From Deltaproteobacteria bacterium (GTDB taxonomy: Bacteria; Desulfobacterota; Desulfuromonadia; Geobacterales; Pseudopelobacteraceae), in NCBI GenBank assembly GCA_016219145.1, contig JACRCG010000202.1, positions 1-13,099 of the forward strand: a DNA stretch of 13,099 bases, in the 5' to 3' direction. Made by a program: the position numbers and the translations under genes. The notes beneath the pieces were generated by a model. That model was not told the origin of the DNA. It was given only the letters and a program-made list of their open reading frames with translations, and made no database searches. Position 1 is the first letter of the stretch, and each line of letters opens with the position of its first letter. This document shows positions 1 to 8,517 of this stretch, piece by piece.

Positions 1-2442
1 AAAGAGAACATCAATCCGGCGGGCTGTGCCTGGCAGGCGCAAGCACCGGTATCCTACACGTTCAGCGGAACCGACGGACTTAAAACCCTGTACGGTTTTG
101 CCAGAGACGCAGCAGGGAACATCTCGATGCCGCTGGTCAGTCAAGTGGTCATAGACACGACACCTCCAATCATACCGCTTGATCCGGTGGTGCGATTCAT
201 CACTGATTCCACTGCCCAGGTACAGTGGCAGACCAATGAGCCGGCTCATGGCACGGTGGTATACGGAACATCAAATCCGCCAACCACCTCGGTTTCCGAA
301 CCGGTCAATGCCAATACCCTGGCGCATGGTCTGACCTTGACTGGCCTGTTGCCCACCACCACCTATTACCTGAAGGTGACCGCCTCCGACGCCCTGGATA
401 ATGGGCCGACCGAGAGTTTCATTGTGTCATTCACAACCAAGCAGGCGCCTGACCAAACTGCGCCGGTGATTACAGCCGGACCGGCCGTTGTCTCGATCGG
501 CTCCAACACGGCAACAGTAGTCTGGAAAACTGACGAACCCAGCACCGGGGCTGTATCCGGCTCTTTTGGAGCGACCATCAATGATCCGGCTGGTCTGACA
601 GTCAACCACTCCGTAACACTCAGCACTCTTTCCGCATCCACCACCTATACCGTCCAGGTGTCCGCGAAGGATGCGATCAACAACGGGCCAACAACCAGTC
701 CGGTAATAAGCTTCACAACACAAGCAGCAATTAACAGCGACTCCACACCGCCGGTTATCATCCAGGGACCGCAGGCGCTGGGAATTACCGACAGCAGCGC
801 AAATATCGTATGGGCTACCGATGAGGCTTCCGACGGTTCGGTTTCGTACAGCGACGGCGTGTCAACGCTGGTCGCCAGAGACCCGGCCTTCGGCAACGTT
901 CACAATATTGTGCTGACCGGACTCAAGCAGGCCACTCAGTACAGCTTTACGGTGTCATCCAGTGACCGTGTTCCCAACGGCCCTACTACCAGTCTGGCGA
1001 AGACTTTCACCACAAAAACCACACCGGACGTCACACCTCCGGCCTTCATGTCCGGACCAAATGCCGTATTTATCGACACTCAGCGTGCCTTTATCATCTG
1101 GGATACCGATGAGCAGTCCGACAGCCTGGTGGAATACGGACTGGCCGCAAACAGCCTCGACCGGGCAGCAGCATCCGCTGATCTGCTTACCCGTCATGGT
1201 ATCCAGCTGAGTAATCTGGAAATAAACACACCGTATTTCTACCGTGTCCGTTCAAGAGACGTGGCCGGCAACGAAGCGGTCAGCCTCACCAAGAGCTTTA
1301 CCACCAAGGATGTTGTCCGGATTGTACCGCTGCTGCTCACCCAGCAGCCGGCCATCGATTTCAACACCGGCACCATGGCCCGCGTAACCTGGAAAACCAA
1401 CAAACCGGCTGATACACGCGTCATTTTCGGTGAAGCATCCGGCGCAAATCTTGTGGAACTGTCCCTGATGGATAAAACCACCAATCACGTCATGATTCTG
1501 CCGAACCTGCTTCCGGGAACGACCTACACGGTTCTGTACTCATCCACCGATATGGATAATCTGACCCTGTCCGGTTATGTGGTCGAAAGTGGCGGCAGCG
1601 GTGCTGCAACCGTTGCCAAAGCGGCCTTCTCCAAGGCCACCATATCCCGGCAGGCCAACTCCAATACCGGCACAACCTCATTTACCACTCCGCAATCGGC
1701 GGATACTGCTCCTCCGGTCATAACTGCCGGACCGGCAGTGACTTCGACCGGCGACACGACAACCACGATCCAGTGGACAACCAACGAGATCGCGGATTCC
1801 CAGGTGTCCTGCACACAAGACGGCCAGTCGTCACCGCTGACGTTCGGTGATGTCGCCCAGGCGCTCTCGCATTCACTGGTACTGACAAGGCTCACGCCAA
1901 ACACCACCTATACCTGTCAGGTTGCATCAACCGACCCGCTTGGTAACGGCCCAACAACCAGCAACTCCTTCTCCTTTACGACCGCCACTGTGGCAGACAC
2001 GACACCGCCCGCTCTTACGGCAGCGCCCACTCTTACGCTGAAAGGCAACGGGTTGGCGGCACTGGCCTGGAAGACCGACAAGGCGGCCTCCAGCGTGGTG
2101 CGTTACGGTGCTCCGTCGGCATTGAATGACCTGCTTGCCACGAATGGAGCCACGACGGATCATTCACTGACAATCGCCAACCTGACACCAGGCACGCTCT
2201 ATAACTACACGGTCGAACTTACCGATCCATCAAATAACACCGCGACAACATCACCGCTGGTCATGTCCCTCAAATACGGGGACTGCGACAACACCGGAGC
2301 GGTGAACATTGCCGAAGTTCAGAGCGCCATCAACATGTTCCTGGGGCTGAAGACGCCGCAGATATGCGTTGATTTCGACGCAGCCGGCAGTGTCAGCACT
2401 TCGAAGGTGCAGAAGACGATTAATTCATTTTTGGCGCCATAG
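1..2442 (+). CDS. Secreted multi-FN3 protein with C-terminal dockerin (5' end outside window)
   Basis: The frame is open from base 1, so the gene starts upstream; the ATG at 127 is internal. Of 813 visible residues, about 52-760 form seven fibronectin-III-like modules starting near bases 154, 451, 739, 1027, 1309, 1702 and 1997. Each opens with a D-x-[TA]-P-P-like linker (module 5 diverges) and carries a W-x-T-[DN]-[EK] strand, several followed by VxYG as in the N-terminal FN3 domain of purple acid phosphatases. Module 5 is about 30 residues longer through a Ser/Thr/Gly-rich insert. Bases 2278-2439 encode a dockerin-like pair: loop 1 is DCDNTGAVNIAE, a good EF-hand-type calcium loop; loop 2 (DFDAAGSVSTSK) has lost the acidic residue at position 12. 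Dockerins bind cohesins, and the next gene encodes one. The visible part has no catalytic domain; an enzyme or adhesin domain may lie upstream. Role in surface attachment is inferred. Confidence 0.85.
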   Translation, partial: KENINPAGCAWQAQAPVSYTFSGTDGLKTLYGFARDAAGNISMPLVSQVVIDTTPPIIPLDPVVRFITDSTAQVQWQTNEPAHGTVVYGTSNPPTTSVSEPVNANTLAHGLTLTGLLPTTTYYLKVTASDALDNGPTESFIVSFTTKQAPDQTAPVITAGPAVVSIGSNTATVVWKTDEPSTGAVSGSFGATINDPAGLTVNHSVTLSTLSASTTYTVQVSAKDAINNGPTTSPVISFTTQAAINSDSTPPVIIQGPQALGITDSSANIVWATDEASDGSVSYSDGVSTLVARDPAFGNVHNIVLTGLKQATQYSFTVSSSDRVPNGPTTSLAKTFTTKTTPDVTPPAFMSGPNAVFIDTQRAFIIWDTDEQSDSLVEYGLAANSLDRAAASADLLTRHGIQLSNLEINTPYFYRVRSRDVAGNEAVSLTKSFTTKDVVRIVPLLLTQQPAIDFNTGTMARVTWKTNKPADTRVIFGEASGANLVELSLMDKTTNHVMILPNLLPGTTYTVLYSSTDMDNLTLSGYVVESGGSGAATVAKAAFSKATISRQANSNTGTTSFTTPQSADTAPPVITAGPAVTSTGDTTTTIQWTTNEIADSQVSCTQDGQSSPLTFGDVAQALSHSLVLTRLTPNTTYTCQVASTDPLGNGPTTSNSFSFTTATVADTTPPALTAAPTLTLKGNGLAALAWKTDKAASSVVRYGAPSALNDLLATNGATTDHSLTIANLTPGTLYNYTVELTDPSNNTATTSPLVMSLKYGDCDNTGAVNIAEVQSAINMFLGLKTPQICVDFDAAGSVSTSKVQKTINSFLAP

Positions 2443-2445
2443 GAG
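2441..2445 (+). promoter_or_regulatory. Ribosome binding site deciding the cohesin gene start
   Basis: AGGAG overlaps the stop codon of the dockerin gene. It abuts the ATG at 2446, too close to serve it, but lies 12 bases before the ATG at 2458. That favours the later start, although the spacing is at the long end. Confidence 0.5.
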
Positions 2446-2457
2446 ATGACAACCAGT

Positions 2458-3003
2458 ATGCGCTTGATATCTGTTCTTGGCTTATTCGTTCTGAGTGTTG
2501 CGGCCTGTACTCAGGTCGCAACACCTTTGAAAACTGACAGCAGCACAACCACCAAAGCTGCAAGTCAGCTCCATTTGCCCATGCTGACTGTCGGAAGCAG
2601 TGCAGGAGCGCCGGGAGAACAGGTACAGATAGCATTAAGCTTTCTGAACTCTACCGGAATCCAGGTTACAAGCCTGAGTGCGGATATTGCGTTTGATGAT
2701 GCCGCACTGGAGATAATTGACGCAAAACCTGGACCTGACCTGCTACCCGGATATCAGTTGCTAAGCGGCAAATCGGCTTCAAACCTTCTGCGTCTGGGCG
2801 TGATAAGCTTCAGTGCTCCAAAAACTATCAAAGATGGTGTAATTGCTACCGTCAACTTCAGGGTCAAACCTGAAGCCAAAATCGGCAATACAAAAGTCAC
2901 ATTGAAACCAGGCGCCTCGGACGCACGTGGTAACTTTGTCGCCATTTCAGGTTCAAACGGGCTTGTGCAGATAATGCCTCAAGAGCTCAAAAAGAATCCA
3001 TGA
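2458..3003 (+). CDS. Cohesin-domain lipoprotein
   Basis: This is a 181-residue protein with a lipoprotein signal peptide: Arg2, a hydrophobic stretch, then a VAAC lipobox, so Cys17 would be lipidated. A Ser/Thr-rich spacer (about 18-38) leads to one cohesin domain (about 42-170). The recognisable pattern is VGSSAGAPGEQVQIALSF, then a strand ending in AFDDAALEI, then a closing VNFRV strand, as in cellulosomal cohesins. Cohesins bind dockerins in a calcium-dependent way; the gene just upstream ends in a dockerin, so the lipoprotein is the likely anchor for that protein. An in-frame ATG at 2446 would add four residues (MTTS), but the only Shine-Dalgarno abuts it. The stop overlaps the sigma factor start as ATGA, which suggests translational coupling. 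The domain call is firm; pairing with this particular dockerin is inference. Confidence 0.85.
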   Translation: MRLISVLGLFVLSVAACTQVATPLKTDSSTTTKAASQLHLPMLTVGSSAGAPGEQVQIALSFLNSTGIQVTSLSADIAFDDAALEIIDAKPGPDLLPGYQLLSGKSASNLLRLGVISFSAPKTIKDGVIATVNFRVKPEAKIGNTKVTLKPGASDARGNFVAISGSNGLVQIMPQELKKNP

Positions 3004-3614
3004 ATATCACATCTGAAAGCGCCCTGCTTATCCAGGCGCTCTTGTCCAATGACAGGAGCGCCTGGGAATGTTTTGTGAAACGCTATTCTCCCGTAGTCTG
3101 GAGTTCGATAAACAGAACCTTTGACAGATATTGCCCCCACTCCGGAGAAATGGAGCGGGAGGACGTCTACAGCAAAGTATTTATTGCACTTTTAGAAAAT
3201 GATTTTGCCGTGTTGCGCAGCTACGACCATGCCAGGTCATCTTCCATGGCAACCTACCTCGCCGTAATTTCAACCAGAAAAGCAATTGACCATCTCAGAA
3301 GTGAAAAACAATTCAGATACGTATCTGTAGTCTGCGAGGACGGCACATCTCTCCTTGATTCAATTCCGGACGCCAAAGCGGACCTGCACCACCTCATTGA
3401 GAAGGCCGAAGATGCCAATAGCGTGAAATCCGCGGTTTCACTTCTGACTGAGCGCGACAGAAAGATGTATCACCTCATGTTTGATAAAGAGTTGTCAGCA
3501 GAGCAGATAGCTGGCGCACTCTCAGTATCAATTCCCGCAATTTACATAAGAAAAACCCGCCTGGTTGAAAAACTTAAAAAAATTATGAAAGATATTTCCC
3601 CCGCCTGCGTATAA
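3000..3614 (+). CDS. RNA polymerase sigma-70/ECF-like factor
   Basis: This 204-residue protein has the two-domain plan of ECF sigma factors. Region 2 (about 21-101) contains the core-binding helix EREDVYSKVFIALLEND and a DNA-contacting helix with TYLAVISTRKAIDHLR. Region 4 (about 145-195) has LLTERDRKMYHLMF followed by a helix-turn-helix, LSAEQIAGALSVSIPAIYIR, and a basic tail. The usual D-A-E-D start of region 2.2 reads E-R-E-D, and region 2 is spaced a little longer than in textbook ECF factors, so it belongs to a divergent group. The start overlaps the cohesin stop (ATGA) with no strong Shine-Dalgarno, indicating coupling. The gene for an anti-sigma-like protein follows 42 bases later and the cyclase-CHAT gene after that, so it probably sets transcription for this system. 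Its target promoters cannot be told from the window. Confidence 0.85.
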   Translation: MNITSESALLIQALLSNDRSAWECFVKRYSPVVWSSINRTFDRYCPHSGEMEREDVYSKVFIALLENDFAVLRSYDHARSSSMATYLAVISTRKAIDHLRSEKQFRYVSVVCEDGTSLLDSIPDAKADLHHLIEKAEDANSVKSAVSLLTERDRKMYHLMFDKELSAEQIAGALSVSIPAIYIRKTRLVEKLKKIMKDISPACV

Positions 3615-3656
3615 CAATACATAGCAATATCTATTCTCGAATCACCGGGGAAAAAC

Positions 3657-4337
3657 ATGAGAACCAGACACACTACAGATGACGATATTCTGATAGCGTC
3701 ATATCTTGATGGAACCCTTACAGGCTCCGACCTGGAGAGATTCCGTGCCAGAATCACCGCCAACAGGAACGTTATGGAAATCGTGGAGTCCATGCACGAG
3801 GTCATTGGCAATGACAACTGTGATGAATACGGGCAGGCGCCGGATCACCTCCTTGAACGCGCCATTGCGTTATACCCTGAAAAACCGGGGCTGATGACCA
3901 TCATACTGGCCATCGCCAAACAATACATATCTGTTATCGCCTGTCCGGACAATTATACACTGCTCAATCCGGAGCAGGCCTGCTGCGTACGAGGAGGAGG
4001 TTCAATGACGGTATCTCCAAGGGTAGTCATGGCCAGGGTATTTGACACCATACAGGTAGAGGTCGAGGCGGAGCGGCCGCTTCAGGGATCAGGCTGCACC
4101 ATCAGGCTAAACGTATTACCGACTCAGCCGCAGATGAACAGTAACAAGTTCAGAGTGTTCTTCGCTTCGACCGAACGGGAACTCTATTCCGGCTCTCTCG
4201 AAAACGACGCCATCGCCTTTGAAGACATCAGCCCTGGCAATTACATTATAACCATAAAAAACCGCCTTAAAATTGTGGGCGAAATATCTCTGAAGCTTGA
4301 AGAAGACAACAACGGAGGGCACCATGAACAACAATAA
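3657..4337 (+). CDS. Anti-sigma-like protein with C-terminal beta-sandwich
   Basis: This 226-residue protein is preceded by GGGGA six bases before the ATG. Residues 8-45 (starting DDDILIASYLDGTLTG) resemble the helical N-terminus of anti-sigma factors of the zf-HC2 type, but the His-x3-Cys-x2-Cys zinc ligands are missing. A hydrophobic stretch at 78-96 (LMTIILAIAKQYISVIA) contains Lys, Gln and Tyr, so it is a weak membrane candidate and may be an amphipathic helix. Residues about 115-215 look all-beta and end in AFEDISPGNYIITI, a pattern common in Cna-B/transthyretin-like folds. Its position directly after a sigma factor supports an anti-sigma or adaptor role. The last 14 bases overlap the cyclase-CHAT gene, so the two proteins are probably made together. 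It is also a plausible partner or substrate of the CHAT protease; that is speculation. Confidence 0.6.
   Translation: MRTRHTTDDDILIASYLDGTLTGSDLERFRARITANRNVMEIVESMHEVIGNDNCDEYGQAPDHLLERAIALYPEKPGLMTIILAIAKQYISVIACPDNYTLLNPEQACCVRGGGSMTVSPRVVMARVFDTIQVEVEAERPLQGSGCTIRLNVLPTQPQMNSNKFRVFFASTERELYSGSLENDAIAFEDISPGNYIITIKNRLKIVGEISLKLEEDNNGGHHEQQ
4314..4319 (+). promoter_or_regulatory. Ribosome binding site deciding the cyclase-CHAT start
   Basis: GGAGGG lies four bases before the ATG at 4324, inside the preceding gene. The in-frame ATG further upstream at 4297 has no comparable site, so the protein most likely begins MNNNKTD. Confidence 0.75.
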
Positions 4338-7017
4338 AACTGATCTTGAACTGATTCTTGAAGAGAGAATGAGGCTTGAGCAATCACTTCATGACCAGTT
4401 CAGCAGAACCGTTACGGTCATGTTCACCGACATCAAAGGCTCCACCTCGTATTTCGAATCCAAAGGAGATATTGCCGGCCGGACCATGATTCATCTGCAT
4501 AACAGCCTGGTAATACCACTGATCACCGAAAACAGCGGTGTGCTGACCAAAACCATCGGCGATGCGACCATGTCTGTCTTTGATGACCCGGTCAACGCCT
4601 TGAGAGCCGCCCAAGGCATGCAGCTGCGCCTGAGAGAACATAACCGTGATAAAAGTGCCGAACAGCAGATTCATATCCGCATCGGCCTAAATTACGGCAC
4701 CGGCATTGTTGACGATAAGGATGTTTTCGGAGATGTGGTCAATGTGGCCAGCCGGGTGGAAGCCCTGGCTTCGGCAGATGAAATCCTGATTACGGATACG
4801 CTCTACCGCGAAGTCAAGAACAGTGACGAGTTCATCTTCCGTTTTTTTGAAACCGTGGCGGTCAAGGGTAAATCCGAGGCTATCAGGGTTTACCGTCTGC
4901 TCTGGCATGAAGAGGAATTGCACCTTGGCAAAACCAGGGTCGCCCATGAAGTTACTTCCAAAAAGGAGGGCATGTTCATCCTTGAGGCTTCAATAGCTGC
5001 TGAAGTTCTGAAAATCAGCGGCTATGAAAAAAACGGAGCGGATGACCGTCCGGTAAAGAACTACAGTGAAATCCCTTTCAACGAAGGAAAAATAAAGGAC
5101 TATACCGGCGGCATCATCAACCTGCTCAACAGTGCCAACCGCAAGGGGAAGATCGGCACCGAACTGCTGGTGCGCCTGAAAGAGCTGGGTGGGCTGCTGT
5201 TTGACGAGCTGATACCGCTATCAATCAAGGAACGACTGGCCGCCACCATTGAGCAGAATCTGGTGATCGGCATTGACGAGCGTCTGGTGCAGATTCCGTG
5301 GGAGTTATTGTATGACGGCAGAGAGTTTTTCTGTCAGCGTTTCAGCATTGGCCGCACCGTCAGCACCAGACAGGCTGTCTCGGTTGTGGCCCGCCATATT
5401 GCCAGGCCGCTCAAGATGCAGGTGCTGGCCGATCCGCGCGGCGACCTCGCGGCAGCGTATGAAGAGGGGGTCGGTATCCGGGACGAAATCGGTAAATTTG
5501 ACGAGTGGCTGGATATTTCTCTCAAAACGACCGACATCAGGAGCGACTACGTCAAGGCAAAAATCCGCAACTTTGATATCGTCCACTACGCCGGTCACGC
5601 CGAACACGTAGCAGACAACCCGGAAGCGAGCGGCTGGCTGCTGAGCGACGGCAAACTGAGCGCAAGAGAGATCGTGGCGTTGAAAGGGTTGATGCCGATG
5701 CCGTCGCTGGTCTTTTCCAACGCCTGCCAGACCGGGCACAGCGGCCAATGGAAGCTCGGAGAGGACTATGAGGAGAAAATTTTCGGTCTGGCCAATGCCT
5801 TCCTTGTGTCCGGAGTGCAGCACTACATAGGAACATTCTGGGAAATACCGGACGAGGCCGGTTATTATTTTGCCACCTCGTTCTATGACAATCTGGTTAA
5901 CGGTGCCACCATCGGCGGCGCCATGAAAAAAGCGCGCCAGTCCCTGATAGACAAATACGGGGAAGACACCATCGTCTGGGCCGGCTACATGCTCTACGGC
6001 GACCCCAGCGCCAGATACATTATTAACGACACCACCAGCCACACCGACACTGAAGCGGTACGGGAGGCCCCCGAACCGGCCATACCGTTGCACGCCTACC
6101 ATGATGTGCCAAAGAACACCGCCGCTTCAGCATCCACGTTCAAATGGCTGATAGCCGCTGTTGTCATCGTGCTGATTGCAGCTCTGGCCATATTCATGGG
6201 CATGTCAGGCGGCAAGAAAACAGCGGCAGCACCACCGGCAGCTCCGGTACAAAGCGAAGCCGATCAGAAAAGGGTTGACGAGCTGGTGGCGTCACTGGCT
6301 GTCAGATACCGCGACGGGAAGATTGTTGCTGAAAAAGAGAAAAGGGATGCATGGAGTTCCAGGCCGTTAAGCATAGCGGTCATGTCGATATCATCCTCCG
6401 GAGAAGCCGATAATGCAAAGGGTGGCAGCGGCGAGCGTCTGGCAGCCTACCTGAACCGGGCGCTGCAAAGCGGAGGCGTCACGGTTGTTGAGCGCGAGGT
6501 GCTGGACAAATTGCTGGTGGAATTAAAACTGGGCTCATCCCAGCTGGCCGATCCGGCGACATCGCTCAGACTCGGCAAACTGTTTTCAGCCGGCTTGATC
6601 ATGACCGGAACCATAATTCCTGAAAAAGGCGGCAACAGTGTGATCCTCAGGCTGATAGACACGGAAACGACCGTTGTGGCAAAAACAATCTCCGCTTCTG
6701 CCGGAGAGATCACCGCCGAGTCCGCTAACGACCTTGCAACACAGGCCATTACCTGGCTGAAAGGTGAATTTCCGCTGCGCGGAAGGATCGCATCCATCGC
6801 CGGCAACCAGTGCCGCCTGAACATTGGCGCGGCGCACGGCGTGAAAAAGGGAGCGCTATTCGAGGTGCTGAGCGAAGCAAAAAAAGGGAGTGGGATATAC
6901 GCCGTCATTGGGGAAATTGAAATAAGCGAGGCTTCAAAAGATTCATCGATTGCTCTGATCAAGGCCGGTGAAGGCAAGCTGAAAGAGAACGACATGGTGC
7001 GGGTGAAGACGCCATGA
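4324..7017 (+). CDS. Class III adenylate cyclase - CHAT protease - TM - CsgG/FlgO-like fusion
   Basis: This 897-residue protein has four parts. (1) Residues about 28-200 are a class III nucleotide cyclase with the whole catalytic set visible: metal-binding Asp36 (FTDIKGST) and Asp80 (KTIGDA), adenine-selecting Lys76 and Asp133, and Asn140 and Arg144 (DVFGDVVNVASR). It should make cAMP. (2) Residues about 290-570 are a CHAT domain, a caspase/separase-like protease, with IPWELLYDG, His425 in HYAGHA and Cys468 in SNACQTG. (3) One membrane helix spans about 608-627. (4) Residues about 640-815 are a CsgG/FlgO-like domain (TVVEREVLDKLLVEL), followed by a small beta domain (about 818-897) like the FlgT C-terminus. 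ATP-using domains must be cytoplasmic, so part 4 is placed in the periplasm. The gene overlaps its upstream neighbour by 14 bases and its downstream one by ATGA. Domain calls are firm; signal and protease target are unknown. Confidence 0.9.
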   Translation: MNNNKTDLELILEERMRLEQSLHDQFSRTVTVMFTDIKGSTSYFESKGDIAGRTMIHLHNSLVIPLITENSGVLTKTIGDATMSVFDDPVNALRAAQGMQLRLREHNRDKSAEQQIHIRIGLNYGTGIVDDKDVFGDVVNVASRVEALASADEILITDTLYREVKNSDEFIFRFFETVAVKGKSEAIRVYRLLWHEEELHLGKTRVAHEVTSKKEGMFILEASIAAEVLKISGYEKNGADDRPVKNYSEIPFNEGKIKDYTGGIINLLNSANRKGKIGTELLVRLKELGGLLFDELIPLSIKERLAATIEQNLVIGIDERLVQIPWELLYDGREFFCQRFSIGRTVSTRQAVSVVARHIARPLKMQVLADPRGDLAAAYEEGVGIRDEIGKFDEWLDISLKTTDIRSDYVKAKIRNFDIVHYAGHAEHVADNPEASGWLLSDGKLSAREIVALKGLMPMPSLVFSNACQTGHSGQWKLGEDYEEKIFGLANAFLVSGVQHYIGTFWEIPDEAGYYFATSFYDNLVNGATIGGAMKKARQSLIDKYGEDTIVWAGYMLYGDPSARYIINDTTSHTDTEAVREAPEPAIPLHAYHDVPKNTAASASTFKWLIAAVVIVLIAALAIFMGMSGGKKTAAAPPAAPVQSEADQKRVDELVASLAVRYRDGKIVAEKEKRDAWSSRPLSIAVMSISSSGEADNAKGGSGERLAAYLNRALQSGGVTVVEREVLDKLLVELKLGSSQLADPATSLRLGKLFSAGLIMTGTIIPEKGGNSVILRLIDTETTVVAKTISASAGEITAESANDLATQAITWLKGEFPLRGRIASIAGNQCRLNIGAAHGVKKGALFEVLSEAKKGSGIYAVIGEIEISEASKDSSIALIKAGEGKLKENDMVRVKTP

Positions 7018-8483
7018 CCACCTCCAAAACCCTTCAATATATTAATGAGGCACATCGCATAACACAGAGCAACGGAGCAACTGAGAAACCAATCATTCAC
7101 AGTAAAAGTGAGTCTCAAAAAAGATTTTCCAAGCTGATTATTCCTGAATTTTTCTCCGTTGCTCCGTTGCTCCGTGTTTCAAATTATTTATTTGGTTTTA
7201 TCTTTTGCTTTACCGTCCTGCTGTCGCCTGTCAGAGAAAGCGCCGCTCAGGTCGAAATATCATCTTCGCTCAACCCGGTCGGCTCCGGTGCCAGGGCGCT
7301 TGGCATGGGGGGCGCCTTCATCGGCGTGGCCGACGATGCCACCGCCGCCTCCTGGAACCCGGCCGGCCTGGTGCAGCTTGAGAAACCGGAAATTTCACTG
7401 GTCTATGACAAGTTTTTCCGCAACCAGTCTTATGAGTCCAGCAGCCATCCTGAAATGGCAGGGAATAACGGCATGGACGCCGACGGCATCAACTACGCCA
7501 GCCTGGTCTACCCTTTTCAGCTGTTTGACCGCAACATGGTGGTATCCCTTAACTACCAGAAACTCTACGATATGGACAAAAAGGTCAACTTCGCTTTCAA
7601 GCGCGATATGGGCATTGGAATACTGTCGGAATCGATCAGCTTCACACAGTCCGGTTCTCTGCACACCTTTTCGCCGGCGCTGGCGGTTCAGGTCACACCC
7701 TGGCTCTATGTTGGCGGAACGCTTAACATCTGGGGCGATTTTCTGCACAAAAACGGCTGGCAGAACAATTACCGATCGACCGGCACAGGTATTCTGGGTG
7801 GTGATCCGGTCACCACCAAAGTGGAATGGGACAACAACAGCTCTCTGAAGGGTGTCAACGGCAACCTGGGCCTGATGGGAATCTACGGTCCGTTCATGTT
7901 CGGCTTTGTCTACAAGCTCCCCTTTGATGCGGATTTACGCAAAGAGACCACCTTTACCCAGAGCTGGGATTGGCCCGGCGTGGCCTTCGACACCACCTCC
8001 ACCACCCGCACCGTGCAGAACATGACGCTCAGCATGCCGGCCTCCTACGGTCTTGGCGTATCCTACCGCCACTCGGACAGCTGGATGGTAGCCCTGGACC
8101 TGTACCGCACCGAATGGTCGGACTACACCCTGCGTGATGCAGCGGGGAATGTCATGAATCCGGTCACCAATGCTCCCATCGCGGATGGACACCTGAAAGA
8201 CACCATTCAGGTTCGTCTCGGCACGGAATACCTGTTCATCAGGGATAAATTTGTAATTCCGCTCAGATTCGGCCTGTTCTACGATCCGGAACCGCAGACC
8301 AAAACTGTCGATGACTATTTTGGATTTTCTTTTGGCAGCGGCATTACCTGGGGACCGGTTTCGGCTGATCTGGCCTATCAGTACCGCTTCGGCAACGATG
8401 TTACCGGCGACGTGCCGCTGCCTGGAGTCAAATCGTCAATTGATCAGCATACATTGATGATGTCGGTGGTTTACCGGTTTTAA
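7014..8483 (+). CDS. FadL/OmpP1-type outer-membrane beta-barrel protein
   Basis: This 489-residue protein matches the FadL/OmpP1 (PorV-like) family. Just after the presumed signal cleavage (about residue 78) comes the hallmark GARALGMGGAFIGVADDATA, then SWNPAGL. The rest alternates amphipathic strands and ends HTLMMSVVYRF, with the C-terminal Phe recognised by the BAM machinery. FadL proteins pass hydrophobic molecules across the outer membrane; PorV-like members serve secretion. The start overlaps the cyclase-CHAT stop (ATGA). The N-terminus is odd: the hydrophobic core of the signal peptide begins only near residue 56, and codons about 17-55 lie in an inverted repeat (7061-7178). No later ATG with a Shine-Dalgarno exists before the signal peptide; a TTG near 7167 is possible but lacks one. 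Either the signal peptide has a long N-region, or the real start is non-canonical. A link to the cyclase-CHAT sensor is inferred from adjacency. Confidence 0.85.
   Translation: MTTSKTLQYINEAHRITQSNGATEKPIIHSKSESQKRFSKLIIPEFFSVAPLLRVSNYLFGFIFCFTVLLSPVRESAAQVEISSSLNPVGSGARALGMGGAFIGVADDATAASWNPAGLVQLEKPEISLVYDKFFRNQSYESSSHPEMAGNNGMDADGINYASLVYPFQLFDRNMVVSLNYQKLYDMDKKVNFAFKRDMGIGILSESISFTQSGSLHTFSPALAVQVTPWLYVGGTLNIWGDFLHKNGWQNNYRSTGTGILGGDPVTTKVEWDNNSSLKGVNGNLGLMGIYGPFMFGFVYKLPFDADLRKETTFTQSWDWPGVAFDTTSTTRTVQNMTLSMPASYGLGVSYRHSDSWMVALDLYRTEWSDYTLRDAAGNVMNPVTNAPIADGHLKDTIQVRLGTEYLFIRDKFVIPLRFGLFYDPEPQTKTVDDYFGFSFGSGITWGPVSADLAYQYRFGNDVTGDVPLPGVKSSIDQHTLMMSVVYRF
7061..7178 (+). repeat. Inverted repeat with AGCAACGGAG units inside the barrel gene
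   Basis: The left arm 7061-7088 and the right arm 7151-7178 are reverse complements at 26 of 28 positions, with a 62-base AT-rich spacer. Each arm is itself built from a short direct unit (GGAGCAAC repeated about 2.5 times). The layout, with short tandem units facing each other across an AT-rich middle, is the same as in the ACGCGGAT elements, but the unit differs. It lies wholly in the N-terminal coding part of the FadL-like gene. Confidence 0.8.
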
Positions 8484-8517
8484 TTCAGCTAATAACATGA
8501 CGATTAAACATTATTCT

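Noticed and set aside
5305..6102. 265-codon minus-strand frame
   Set aside because: It lies wholly antisense to the CHAT domain, whose catalytic motifs are clear on the plus strand; its composition is that of an antisense shadow.
6447..7118. 223-codon minus-strand frame
   Set aside because: Antisense to the CsgG-like domain and the start of the barrel gene; no recognisable domain.
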